A stretch of 64,000 nucleotides of DNA from Margaritifera margaritifera (Eukaryota > Mollusca > Bivalvia > Unionida > Margaritiferidae): contig JAQPZY010001548.1 of the NCBI GenBank assembly GCA_029931535.1, positions 765,001 to 829,000 of the forward strand, given 5' to 3'. Within the stretch, counting starts at the first letter, position 1, and the number at the start of each line of letters is the position of its first letter. Both the position numbers and the translations under genes were made by a program. The notes beneath the pieces were generated by a model that was not told the origin of the DNA, did not search any database, and saw only the letters and a list, made by a program, of their open reading frames with translations. Below, one piece after another: positions 39,235-50,760 of the stretch.

Positions 39235-39540
39235 CGGCCATGTCTGTTCATTATAAATCTCCCCCTATGGGCTCAGGGATGTAGAATAGTCCCGAAACGC
39301 CCTCCCTTATGTCGTAAGAGGCAACTAATGGAAACAGGAGCAGCGGTGGCGTAGTGGTTAGCAAGCCGAACTCGCGACCGAAAGGGTGCGGGTTCGAATC
39401 CTATTGGTGGATCAGCTCGGGTCGCCTACCGTGGTGTGCCATTGGGCAAGGCACATTATTCCAATTGCCTCGGGACTATATAACCTACTTGTGTTACTCA
39501 GAAGAGAAAAAAAGCTGGACCTGTAAAAATGTGTGATTGT
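39235..39540 (+). mobile_element. tRNA-derived SINE, copy 1
   Basis: RNA polymerase III A box TGGCGTAGTGG (39347) and B box GGTTCGAATCC (39391-39401) lie in a tRNA-like head. A body with TGTGCCATTGGGCAAGGCAC and AATTGCCTCGGGACTATATA follows. The preceding 110 bp (GGGATGTAGAATAG and GTCGTAAGAGGCAACTAATG) is also shared with the copy at 62617, so the mobile unit is larger than the tRNA part. Confidence 0.88.
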
Positions 39541-40127
39541 TAACCTTTCATTGAAACTCGGAGTATAGTAAATATTGTCCTGTGGGTCCAAACTATGCGA
39601 TAACGCCAAAACCGGCTGATAGTGACTTACAAATCGTTCTCGATCTACAAGCGTCAAGAATGGTGTAAAAAAAGATTGACATTTTAGCATGTTGGCGCCT
39701 CCATACAAGGGATCACGAAATTACGAATTCTGTACTGCTATTGCCTTAATCCAACTCTCTTCTCTCTTCTTTCGGAAGCATACAGTGTTCTCTCTCTCTC
39801 TCTCAAATTTAATTATATTTTATGCCACGATGTACTAGCAGAGAGTGGCATATTATTTTATTATTCAACGAGTTTAATAAATCTCATTTCAAGCGAACAC
39901 AAGTCTGAGATTCTGTTTATTACATTATCACATAACGATATATATATAATCTGCATCCGTTATAACGTCACTCGTTTTACTGCCACCTTCTCTTATCGCT
40001 AAGAAATTGCCCATATAGTATTTCCCAATTCTTCTTTCCCGCTTAAACCCGCCATTTCCTGCCCACGTAGCCCTCGTTAAAGCGCCAATCTTTTTCGCTA
40101 TGCATTATTTTTTATCATCATTCGTTC

Positions 40128-40330
40128 GATACGGGAGCCATGGTGCCTCAGTCGTTAATGCGTTGGAGTTGTGACCATAAGGGTACGGGTTCGATTCTCA
40201 CCATCTGTAAAGCTCTGATCGACTACTGTGGTGTGTCATTGGGCAAGGCAACTTACTCTACTTGCCTCGGTACGATATAACCTACAGGTGTTGCTGTGCC
40301 GTGAAACACCAAAATCTAATCCAAACCCTT
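40128..40330 (+). mobile_element. tRNA-derived SINE, copy 2
   Basis: A-box-like TGGTGCCTCAGTCG (40141), B box GGTTCGATTCT (40188-40198) and the same body (GTGTGTCATTGGGCAAGGCA, TTGCCTCGGTACGATATAAC). It lacks the upstream module of copies 1 and 3. Confidence 0.85.
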
Positions 40331-40744
40331 CTTTCGATATATCTTTGAAAAAGTGTTCTCAATGAACTTTATAAAGGAGGAACCGCAGCAGAAAACTATC
40401 AATGGCTTCTTTGCAAGAATATGTGAGATGCTGTTTGAGTTTTATATTGAGTGACTACTTTGCAGACAAACGGATTTTGTCATGATTTTACATTGCATTA
40501 TTTTTACAAAGACGATAGGTAAAATACGATATGACATTTACAATTTTGAGGTACTGTTATAAACAGAAGATAAGGAAATATTTCACGACATAGCAAAATG
40601 TATCCACTTCACGCGCAAAATATCTTCTTATATCTACTCCTCCCTCCCCCCCCACAAAAAAAAAAAAAAAAAAACCAACGTAGATTTAATATATACATTA
40701 GGCAAAGACCATCGATTTGCTTGGATTTGTTTTCTACACTATGT

Positions 40745-40890
40745 GCCAATGCGATTAACGGCTGCATTTCGCGTTCTCGAAGTTCGAATGCGCTATCTCG
40801 AGAGAACCAATGGGAAATATCCTTAGAATCACATGATCACATATTCAAGACAGCATGAATTAGCATTCTCGAGGTTGCAATAAGCGATTT
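40745..40890 (-). repeat. Fragment of the TCGA/ATCATGTGATT array at left boundary
   Basis: The reverse complement of this segment matches 58340-58445 closely, including GTTCTCTCGAGAT, GCGCATTCGAACTTCGAGAA and ATGTGATCATGTGATTC. It adjoins the outer end of the left inverted arm. Confidence 0.85.
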
Positions 40891-41122
40891 CGAGAGGAGT
40901 ATTAGCCGTACAATATGTTTACTGCATATCCTATATGCATAGAAATAATTATGTAGAGAGGAGAAACTTGTATCTTCATAGAAGTAATGCAGTTCGAAAT
41001 TATATGTACAAAACTAATTGTATCAATCAACATATAATTAGCATGTTCTCCATCGATGCAGTATTGAAGAGAATGGATTTAACAATTCTTTCCCATTCTT
41101 GTATTATACATTGAAAATTATA

Positions 41123-41207
41123 GGTGTTATATACTGTCCCTGGATATACATGTGTTATATACTGTTCCTGGATATACATGTGTTATATACTGTCCCTGAA
41201 TACACAG
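41123..41207. repeat. 28-bp minisatellite in left arm, 3 copies
   Basis: Units contain TATACTGTCCCTGGATATAC followed by ATGTGTTA. The partner locus in the right arm has more copies. Confidence 0.9.
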
Positions 41208-42075
41208 AAACCATTTTCCAATTGTCAAACCTCTGTGTATTGCTCTCGTTTTTAGGGTTTCTTTCTGTCTAAGATAAGGATTGTGCCTTTTTTGTATTTT
41301 TTTTTCTCTTTACTTTTTATCTAATAATATTGTTTATGTGTAGTTATAATTTTAAATTCCCTGTCATTAATAAGGGTATAAATACACCATTATATTAATT
41401 AATATAATTTCATATATGTCCTTTACCAACAAGAAACAGGTCAGATTGGTGTATTTACATTTAGATTTGGTATAATTAAATTGCAAAAGTATACAGATTT
41501 TAAAGAAACCTATGACGTCGTGGAAATTTGCGGACTGGCTTTGGTCATTGCCAAAAAAAAAACAAAAAAAAAAAAAAACAAACAAACAAAAAAACCCCAA
41601 CAATTTCTTATATTGACATTTATTTATTTATTATAAGAACCTTGACCTTCATTTTCAAGTGATATATTGAGCTTCATCGATGACAAAATCTTGCTAGATA
41701 TCTAAAGTAGTAATATACCTTTTCTCCAAAAGGACTAGGCAAAGATTTGGAAGCTGAATATTTTCAATTACTTCATACCTACACGGAATGAAATCATGGC
41801 ATAAAAAAAAGTTTGTGATGCACTTCACTGTTGAGGTCAATACCAAAAACACAATAATAGCCAATGAATCTATTTCAAAATTCAGCATCTTAGAAACTTT
41901 ACTAATTATATCTTATTTAAGTCGAATTTAAACCCCTTTATTGTTTGCCAACTTAGATATTTATATAAAAATATGTAAAGGACTGTCAAGGATGTAAAAT
42001 ATACGTCATACCTCTTTATGATTCGATACATATACATTGTACACCTCTATCGATTGCAACATAACAACTTGGGTT

Positions 42076-42076
<1 letters not shown>

Positions 42077-42144
<68 letters not shown>
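42077..42144. repeat. (CT)n microsatellite in left arm
   Basis: About 34 CT units. The equivalent site in the right arm (about 56350) has only GAGAGAGA. Confidence 0.97.
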
Positions 42145-42145
<1 letters not shown>

Positions 42146-43050
42146 GATGTTTGCTCGTTTGTTAATAATTATTTGCACCCAAAAAGCGTAATTTACCAAA
42201 AATTTTCGAACATTGTACAAAACAAAAATACCTCTTTATGTACATGACATGCGTAAAAATAACTTACCATAAATTTCATATCAGGCGACATTTCCTCTCG
42301 TCGGTAATTATTGTGCATGCTGATGATTTCTTTCTTGTACGGTCCGACATTTGCAGATGTCCATTGGATGAAAATAACTATCATCTGTATGAAGAATTGC
42401 AGGATCCTTTCAGTCATGATGAACAGAATAAATAAATAAATACACACTTACATGAACGTTGGATATATGCAACAATAGCAAGAGTAAGTGTCCAAATGTC
42501 CAGTCGAGGAATCATACGAATGAAGTATTCCGGGACATTTTCCACAATTTCCAGATTTCATATTTTATCTCCTATGTCGTCACTAACTGACAACATATGC
42601 TATTTCAGTCAAGGTAGCATATTTAATTATGAAGGATATTAATTATCCAGAAAATTAGTTAATTAAGTATTACCTACCCCCACCCCACCCCGCCTCCGAA
42701 ATGTTTTATTAATTTGTGATTCGTCATTGTTCATGTTTTTGTCTTTCGACTATTTTCAGGTAAATTAATAAAAATTGTAATCTTTTTCCCAAACCGTTTC
42801 AGGAACAAAATGCCAAATATCATATTTTTAGTAATTTTAATGCAGAGTTTTTATTTAAATAAACCTTATACAATTTTTCTTTAAAAATTTGAACTGCAGA
42901 GTTTTCATTTCTGGAAACTTATTTCCATACCTTTTAGTTTTGTACTCAATAAATTATAAACGAAACAATGTTTCTTTGTTTTTCATTTGCAATCAAGCCG
43001 TTTTACAGTTTTAAGTGCATGAAAATAAAAACAATACAAAATAAAACAAA

Positions 43051-43053
43051 AAA

Positions 43054-43104
<51 letters not shown>

Positions 43105-43107
43105 ATA
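43051..43107. repeat. (AAAT)n microsatellite in left arm
   Basis: About 14 AAAT units. The matching position in the right arm has no such array. Confidence 0.95.
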
Positions 43108-43491
43108 CAAAATCAAAACAAAGATATATTGCGGGACCAACATTGAAAAATTAAAACATTAAAACTTGCTGCTTAACTAAATATTGCTGTCGTTGTTGCT
43201 GTGTGTGTGTGTGTGTGATTGTGTGCATGATGTGCCATTTCAACTACAGGCAAACAAGTTAATCAACTTTCATTGCACATGAAATATTAATGGAATACTG
43301 GTTATTCAATTTATTTGCAATGCAATTTATCATTCAATTTAATTTCAATTCAACTCATTTATCATCAAAAGAGAAATTTGGTTTGTATATTACGAGAACA
43401 TTTGAGTATTACCGTTCATGCTTGAGAAAACAAAAATACGCAAAATAATTTTTAAAAATGAGCAAGGAAAAAAGGATATGAAAAGCATGGA

Positions 43492-43667
43492 GTACATAAG
43501 GTAAATCATAACATGCTTCAGATGTAAAAAAAAGTACATAAGGTAAATCATAACATGCTTCAGGTGTAAAAAAAGTACTTAAGGTAAATCATAACATGCT
43601 TCAGGTGTAAAAAAAAGTACATAAGGTAAATCATAACATGCTTCAGGTGTAAAAAAAGTACATATGT
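43492..43667. repeat. 41-bp minisatellite inside left arm boundary
   Basis: Four and a bit copies of a unit with GTACATAAGGTAAATCATAA then CATGCTTCAGGTG and an A run. It lies just inside the left arm and is not present at the inner end of the right arm. Confidence 0.92.
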
Positions 43668-44243
43668 TACACATTAAATTCTAACATCGTAATATCAATT
43701 GATAAAGCGCGTTTGATTTTTCTCTTGGCATCAAGACTGGGAGTGTGCATGCTACGATATTTTAAAAATTATGTTAAAATATTTTTATTTGGATCACTCC
43801 ATTTTCCTTAAATAAATGGTTACAGACTGCTAAAAGTAGAGGAAAGTGCGATTATAAAAGCTACAGCATAACACAGCTGAGTTTATAACTCATTTAGATA
43901 AGTTTATCTTCATTATCAGCTGCTTTAGAACTTATTGAGACGATTGAAACTCATGCAAGTCTAGAGTCATTTGATCTTCAACTTACTTCACCATTCGCTT
44001 TTCTTAATATTGATTCAGAACGTTGCGGGTTCGAATCGTGTCCAGTCCAGCCTAAGTTGGCAGGAGAGGCGTGGCTCGAGGCACAGCACCTTATTCGAGT
44101 TATATCGGTGTTCATCCATATCATATAAAGGATTATCAAACACAGTCAATATACACATGAAGAAATTACATCGATTTAGTATAATGCTGATAATGTTGAT
44201 TTGAGACAAATGGAGAAGTTCAATGTACGATACCCCCCGCCGT

Positions 44244-44247
<4 letters not shown>

Positions 44248-44293
<46 letters not shown>
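44248..44293. repeat. (CT)n microsatellite, left palindrome arm
   Basis: CT run of about 23 units whose inverted partner is the AG run at 46303-46347. Confidence 0.96.
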
Positions 44294-44297
<4 letters not shown>

Positions 44298-46298
44298 AAA
44301 ATCTATCTTACTTCAATGGCGTAACAGGAACTTTAAAAAAAAATGTCCTGGAGGCGTCTGTTGTAAATGATTATCTTTCAAAGGGTTATCATGGAAGACA
44401 CTCAGTGAAATTTAATGTATATTTAATCCTGGTGTGATTAATATTGCATTGTTAAAATCTTGCAAAGTTTTTAATGAATTAAGTCATCTGTTGGTGTGGA
44501 CAGTACAAACTGTGTACCAAATACATATTTTACTACTGTACAGTGTTGCCTGATGCTAGTTTTTGTATGAATATATTGAAGGGTAAACTAGTCGAAATGT
44601 CTGGCACGTTAATATATGTTTGATTTAAATCTAAGTTTTTTTCTTCTATCTCCCTCCATTTTATGATTTTTGCAGTCTTGTCCAGAGAGAGAAAAAAAAA
44701 AATAATAAAAAAAAATAAAACTATTGTTTACCATAGAAATCGGTGCAATGTTTATAAATGGGAAGTTACTTTTGGGCAGGAAACCATTAACTGCTGCAAA
44801 TGTCGGCACCGGCTACAGAAATTTTAAGAAACAGTGAATTTATTTACTGTATCAAGTTCTGCAGTCTGTAGATAACAGCCCTGTATCCCAAATCGCCTTT
44901 GACGGACAGATAGACCATAAAGTGTCCGCATCACAATTGTTGTATCGCATGCGGGGTAGGGGAAGCTACTAAGCAAGGAAGCTTTGATGAACGTTCATGG
45001 ATTGTTTCCCTTGAAATGCCCTTGCGTGACTTAGAAACCCATGAGCACTGGAGTGAACCTATAGTACCCATTAAATTACGTTTGCGTACACCAATGCTAG
45101 TAACTAAACGATTCAATACTTTTGACAACAAAACCAAAACTGATTACTAGAAAATTACCCTAACATTGTCGAGCACTCGAACTAATTCAGATTTTTTGCA
45201 CGACGGGAGTGAAAAATCTGGTTTGGTTCGTGTTCAAAGTAAAATTGCATTTCAACCAAAACCAACGCATAACTGAAACGATGACTATACCCCATGTATC
45301 TTATAACTTCCATACAAGTCAATCTAAATTTAGAAACGTAGACCATATCGTACAATCTAGCTTGCGACTGATGCGAAATAACCCTTGTCATAAAAACATA
45401 GAGGAAATAAGAAAGGAAAACGCAACACGTGGAAATGCAATTTTGCTTTGAAAACAAACCAAAGCGGTTTTTTCACTCCCGTCGTACAAAACATTCGATT
45501 ACATTTAAGTGTTCGAAACTGAAGGGTAATTTTCTAGTAATCAATTTTATTGTTGTTGTCAAAAGTATTTAATCCTTTTGTTAATAACATTGGTGTATGC
45601 AAACGTAATTTTATGGGTAACAAAAGTTGGCTTCATTGCTCTTGAGTTGGAAGTCACACAAGGGCATTTCAAGGGAAATAATCTATAAACTTTCATCAAA
45701 GCTTTTTTGCTACCCCACATATGATAAAACAATTGTGATGCGACACGTTATGGTCTGCCTGTTCGTCAAAGGATATTTGGGATACTATTATGTACAGTCT
45801 GCAGAGCTTGATACAGTAAATAAATTCACCGTCTCTTAACATTTCTCTAGCCCCATGCAGTCTCGACTCTCGGATACACATTTACAATACCTGGCCAAAA
45901 GTAACTTCCCATTTATATTAATTGCACAGATTTCTATGGTAAGCTATAGTTGTGTTTTGACAAAAATCTTAAAATGAAGAGTGATTTCAACTATTTTACC
46001 CGTCGATAGATTCATAGAAAACTAACATCAGGCAACATTATACAGGAGTAAAATATGTTATGGCACACAGTTTGTGCTGTCCCCACCAAAAGATTACTTA
46101 ATTATTTAAAAAACATAGCAAGATTTTAATAAAGCATTATTAACCACACCAGGATTAAATTTATGTTAAATTTCACTTAGTATCTTCCACGATAAACCTT
46201 TCAAAGACTGTCATTTACAACAGAAGTCTCCAGGAAATATGTTTTTTAAAGTTCCCGTTACGCCATTGAAGTAAGATACATTTTAATGGAAATAACAT

Positions 46299-46302
<4 letters not shown>

Positions 46303-46347
<45 letters not shown>
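46303..46347. repeat. (AG)n microsatellite, right palindrome arm
   Basis: Inverted counterpart of the CT run at 44248-44293. Confidence 0.96.
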
Positions 46348-46350
<3 letters not shown>

Positions 46351-46414
46351 CGGGGTGTGTATCATACAATGAACTTCTCCATTCGTCTCAAATCAACATT
46401 ATCAGCATTATACT

Positions 46415-47250
46415 TGTTACGACTCTATGGTCTAAAAAAATGTAACAGAAAGAAAGTGAAACCAACAACTCAAGTAAAAATCAACAAGCAATATATTTCT
46501 AGATAATTAAAATGAAAAATCAAAAAAGACACTTACAGTAATGTGTATTAAAATCCAAATAATCCAATAAGAATTAGTGTTGTAATCACAAGTCCGAAAT
46601 ATAGAATGTTCCGAATGCACGGGTATCCTTGAATGTTGTGATATGCCAATGGTCTTTAAAGTCCTGATGTACTAGTAGTCTTTAATGTGCTGATGTCAAA
46701 ATTAAGTACTCCAAGATATCTCTGAATAAGTTCACATAAATTCCAAAATCATCAATTAAAAATCCCAAATCCAAAAGTCTATGAGCACTGTTACAATCCA
46801 ATGAATATTTAAAATAATTCCTCTCTCAGAATTTTGAATTACTTTCCACAACTGTTATAGCTCTTTACAAGACTGATAGTAATGTCGAAACTGAAAAACT
46901 GTCCACTAAACATGGTATATGTAAAGATTGGTCACATGACAGAATGTTCTAGAATATGTGTCATCTTAATGGAATTTTACTTGTATGGACATGACTTTTT
47001 ACACATAACTGTAAGGATTTTCCAGTTTTATCTGTAAACAAAATTAACCTTGTCCTCAAATTCAGTAAACATTTTGTTTATCAAAACTACCCTTTAGCTC
47101 AAATCTGAAGTAAACAACCTAATTCAAGGACACTAGTTAAACATGTTTTTTTCTGATAAACAACATTAAGATTTAAGCAAATATTAAAGTCAAGAAACAT
47201 TTATAATTTCCTAAAATATCTATAATATTATATAAACATCATACATAACA
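46415..47250. mobile_element. 836-bp LTR-like insertion (solo-LTR candidate)
   Basis: Inserted in the right palindrome arm only. Ends are TGTTACGACT and CATACATAACA, giving TGTTA...TAACA termini, and both sides carry TACT (46411-46414 and 47251-47254). The left arm shows the uninterrupted target at about 44175-44190. A 4-bp duplication with TG...CA ends suits a solo LTR. Strand unknown: the inverse orientation also begins TGTTA. Confidence 0.72.
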
Positions 47251-47434
47251 TACTAAATCGATGGAATTTCTTCATGTGTTTATTGACTGTGTTTGATAAT
47301 CCTTTATATGATATGGATGAACACCGATGTAACTCGAATAAGGTGCTTTGCCTAGAGACACACTTCTCCAGCCAACTTAGGCTGGTCTGGACAGGATTCG
47401 AACCCGCAACGTACTGAATCAATTTAAAGAAAAA

Positions 47435-48675
47435 CAGTAGTGTCATAATAGAGATTTAAACCGGCCGAACGATTACGGTTTCTGATCCTAAATCCCTTCT
47501 ATATACCCCGTGACTTTTTTCCATTGAGGATTTTTGCACACGCGTGTGTCCCGCGGGCGCCCCCCAAGTGAAGTTCCCATGAGGTGCCTCTGTAGGCAGA
47601 TCAATACACTGGTGCATCTAGCAGACCGATCAATATTTACAAGCAAGTATAGCCGTTGTGCAGGCAGATCAGTATACACAAGCAAGTGTTAGATACATAT
47701 AGCGGCTATGCATAGAAATCTGCGACAGTGAAACGCAGTACCATCTCTTGTATAAAAAATAATTACAAATGAAGAAAATAGCCTATTTGTGCGTGTCTTT
47801 AATTCTCAAAGAGGAACTAAGGATTTCTTGACTTAAGCAAGAAATGGAGTATTCTGGCGTACCTATTATTTTCAAAGCGGAATCGAGCATTTTTAGTCTT
47901 ATATAAGAGACGGTCAAATTGATAACCGTCGATGTGAAAAACGACTCAAAATATTGTTGGTAGAATAGCTAATAAATATTTCAGACATAGGATTACTATT
48001 CCGGGACTATATATGCGATCTTTAATATTTACCATACACGGACCATGTATGTGATAAAACGAGATATACACATAATAGACTATGGAATGGTAAGTTAAAA
48101 TGTCTTTGTTTTTCACATTGAAATGTAGGGGAGGGTTGTGTCACCCATTTTGTCACCGGCGCTGTTAAGTTCAAGTATGAGTTCTTTTTACTTACTTATT
48201 AAGAGTTCTCGGTGGCCTAATCGGTTACTGTGTCGTGCACTTGATCGAGACATTTTAGGTTCGAATCACACCCGCGGAAAATGATATTTGTCTTTATTAA
48301 TTGAGGAAATGTGGAGCTTAGACTTGTTATACATGAAAATGAAAGTCAAATCTGACGATGTAAGGTTGCTGTTTTTTTATATTATGAGACACGCATACTT
48401 TTTTGAGACGTAATCTGTTTTGAAACAACCTCTGAGAGTTCTGGTATGTCGTTTGGCACTCTAGGGGCTCATCTGGAGTTGCAAATTCAAACCGAAGTAA
48501 TTGACACTAACCAAACATATCTCTTCACTATAAGAAATAAGTGTGCAGCGGCTTAAGACCATCAGCGAGCTTATAATTTCAAAGCAATACTGATCGACAA
48601 GCACAAAATTAGCGGAGATTGTTTCCTTTTACGTGAAAATATATTATATTAGAGAATTAGCGCAGTATAATTACA
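47435..48675. other. Element interior without gene
   Basis: Between the palindrome and the first reading frames. It includes a tRNA-like stretch at 48199-48285 and a CpG-rich patch near 47540-47570. No open frame with support. Confidence 0.5.
48199..48285 (+). mobile_element. tRNA-like SINE head
   Basis: A-box-like TGGCCTAATCGG (48212) and B box AGGTTCGAATCAC (about 48257) at tRNA spacing. It lacks the body found in the other SINE copies here, and I could not form a convincing cloverleaf, so it is a SINE head or tRNA relic rather than a functional tRNA. Confidence 0.45.
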
Positions 48676-49106
48676 ATGGCAAAAGCTTCACCGATTGACA
48701 CGTATAGAATTTGGAGTGGATTTATGAGCCTAGCTAATGCGGGAATCACATTGCCGAACAATGGCGTTTTTGTAATGTCACAGAAAAGATTAAATCATTA
48801 TTTCGCCTAAATGCGTCATAGAGATTTGGCAAAGAGGCTCAAACTATGTTGTATGATTTTTCAAATACGTTTCTGGAGCATCTTGATAAATTAATCGAGT
48901 TAGGAATCGTCTTGGAACAAGAACGACATAAACTCGGTCAAGCATACAACAAAAAGCGTGAAAAGTCATTGTATGATATTGTGCAAGAAAAGTTTCAGTC
49001 GCTGACGTTAACAGAAGATAGTGAATGTAGTGAATACAGAAAAGATATTGAAACGACCAGTGACAGTGACAATGACAGTGAATGTTGTAAAGAGCAAGTC
49101 AATTAG
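48676..49106 (+). pseudogene. Unrecognised element ORF(s), acidic C-terminus
   Basis: A 44-codon frame from ATG 48676 (MAKASPIDTYRIW...) ends at TAA 48808. A second open frame of 86 codons starts at ATG 48846 in another phase. The two may be one gene broken by an indel. The second is helical and charged (LEHLDKLIELGIVLEQERHK) and ends in an acidic Ser/Asp stretch. No family recognised. First of the co-oriented series. Confidence 0.4.
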
Positions 49107-49275
49107 AAAGATACTTTTGACAATAATATAACAATGGCATATGCACTCGCCGAATGTGAGAAAAAATACGACGACGCAGAAGCATGACAGCTGGATCTGT
49201 GTGATAAAATTACCAATGATATCTTCAAACATGCAAAAAATAGAAAGCATGGAGTATATAGGTAAGTGAAAAAAG

Positions 49276-49611
49276 ATGTTTGAGATTATTGGATACAAAC
49301 GTAAAAGGAATGGTGATGTAGTAGATTCAAAATGTTTTGATAGATTAGGAATAATTTCTCTCGGTTCTAGCTTGGAGAAAATTTTATCCGAGTTGAAACC
49401 TTACCTATTTGGTCCGGATCGGGATGATGAGCCTGTTTATTTAGCAGATCCTGATGTGAGATTACAAATCACCATCACGGGTGGAAAAAGGTATTATACA
49501 GTTTATAGCTGTAACATCGAGTACTATCCTTTGTATTATGAAGTGTTTACTCGTATACCAGGGTATATAACGCAGATAATAAGAGAAAGGCGTATGTCCT
49601 GGAAAACGTGA
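49276..49611 (+). CDS. Unrecognised 111-residue element protein
   Basis: Intact frame from ATG 49276 to TGA. It begins MFEIIGYKRKRNGDVVDS and includes a DPDVRLQITITGGKRYYTVY stretch that looks beta-rich. No family recognised. It may be a small structural or regulatory protein of the virus-like element. Confidence 0.4.
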   Translation: MFEIIGYKRKRNGDVVDSKCFDRLGIISLGSSLEKILSELKPYLFGPDRDDEPVYLADPDVRLQITITGGKRYYTVYSCNIEYYPLYYEVFTRIPGYITQIIRERRMSWKT

Positions 49612-49729
49612 ACTCTTCGGCAGAACATGTCATGATGGATGTTGTAAATCAAATCACATTTGCTCGCATTACGTGTTGGCCCCAGTACTCGACCATGCCT
49701 TAAGTGTGGAATCGGAGTAAAGTCGCGTA

Positions 49730-50275
49730 ATCAGCTTTGCTGAACGTGTTACAGTCGTGACAACTGCGGAAAAAGTGGAGAAAGTTGCGGAAACCACCAA
49801 AGAGATGACTGAATTAGAACAAAAACCTGGTCCGATCAGGCGTTTGCCAGCACAATTAGCACAAATTCAACATAGGTTATAGGACATACCAGAAGATGTA
49901 GGAGAGGCACTTGCAAATCTTCCACAACAACATCCATCTGGGTACAAATCAAAGCTGGAAACTCCAGTTTAAAAATGTAATGAATCGGCACGGAAGATGA
50001 TCTTTGACAATCCCCTAGAGTTTGCCGTTACAGCACCTACTCCAAAACAATTAAAAGATTATATGTTGGAGACTGAACTACCCGCGGATAGGCCCCCAGG
50101 TTTTCTCAAAGATAACTATCATGCATGGGTATTAAAAAAATGGACTGGACTTAAAAGACTATACAATAATAATCCTATGTGGAACGATTTTTATAAGATT
50201 GTTGAGCTCTCTAGAAATATAGGTATAACAAATATCACAAAAAATGAAAGATTTTTACCAGCACATATATAAAAT
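49730..50275 (+). pseudogene. Unrecognised element protein, broken
   Basis: Two helical, charged segments in different frames: about 49730-49880 (FAERVTVVTTAEKVEKVAET..., then RRLPAQLAQIQHRL followed by TAG) and the open frame 49997-50272 of 91 codons ending FLPAHI. A stop at 49970 and an indel separate them. Function unknown. Confidence 0.35.
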
Positions 50276-50369
50276 TCTTGCAAAGAATCTATGGGGTTGA
50301 GCCTTTAAAAGAGGATGCAAACACAAAACAATAGAGTTCAAATGCGTTTCTGTCGACCAACAATAAGTC

Positions 50370-50760
50370 AATAAACTCGTGGATAGGTTGGAAACACTCG
50401 TGGGGTCGGTTAGCGCGGTCCGCACCAGAAGTCATCAATGAGGCCGCATCGATTTGTCAGCGATTGCTCACCAACGACATCATGGTCCATGGTACGTTTC
50501 GCACATTAACACATGAACTCAGTGAAGGTATCGATGATGTATATAACATCGATGATGAGCACTCAGGCGATTCTTCGAGAAATCAATGCTGCGATGCAGC
50601 GTATCGTTGCAAATACAACCCCGAGCGTTACCTCGACGATCACGATCTCGTCAACAAAACCAGAATTTCATGTGGTTTTCTCTACGCCAATTACTGCTGG
50701 GTAAGGTCGCACACTCGAGATCGCACTAGCGTCGCTGCACGTGTATTACAGTTGACCTAA
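50370..50760 (+). pseudogene. Small element protein, candidate structural
   Basis: The plus-strand frame reads WIGWKHSWGRLARSAPEVIN, then a polar, Asp/Tyr-rich segment. A different overlapping frame (50513-50704) becomes the likely coding one downstream, implying a frameshift near 50550-50600. No firm family. Confidence 0.3.

Larger units (their letters stand above)
40901..43448 (+). repeat. Left inverted arm, about 2.5 kb
   Basis: Its reverse complement aligns with 55135-57494 over essentially the full length, including a frame that reads similarly in both arms (minus 42193-42447 here, plus 56033-56284 there, with NVGPYKK and MHNNYRR). This arm has expansions missing from its partner: (CT)n at 42077-42144 and (AAAT)n at about 43051-43107. 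Confidence 0.92.
43998..47434. mobile_element. Nested 3.4 kb palindrome (foldback-type element)
   Basis: Arms 43998-45256 and 45428-47434 are inverted copies around a spacer of about 170 bp. The right arm is longer because of an 836-bp insertion at 46415. Each arm carries, from outside in, a tRNA-like B box (GGTTCGAATC near 44028, complement near 47398), a CT/GA microsatellite, and shared unique sequence up to the hairpin loop. No protein coding found. Divergence between arms is visible but modest, with point changes and small indels. Confidence 0.88.

Noticed and set aside
42193..42447. 84-codon frame conserved in both inverted arms as a gene
   Set aside because: Conservation follows from the arms being copies. 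It crosses stop-containing and substituted positions and lacks any family signature. It remains possible that the arms encode a small protein, but I cannot support it.
44026..44040. tRNA gene suggested by GGTTCGAATC in the palindrome arms
   Set aside because: Only a B-box-like segment is present, with no A box at the right spacing and no acceptor stem pairing. Treated as SINE-derived.
43449..48675. Search for a DNA polymerase B, integrase or packaging ATPase of the virus-like element
   Set aside because: No frame on either strand here, or elsewhere in the element, shows their catalytic motifs, so none is annotated.
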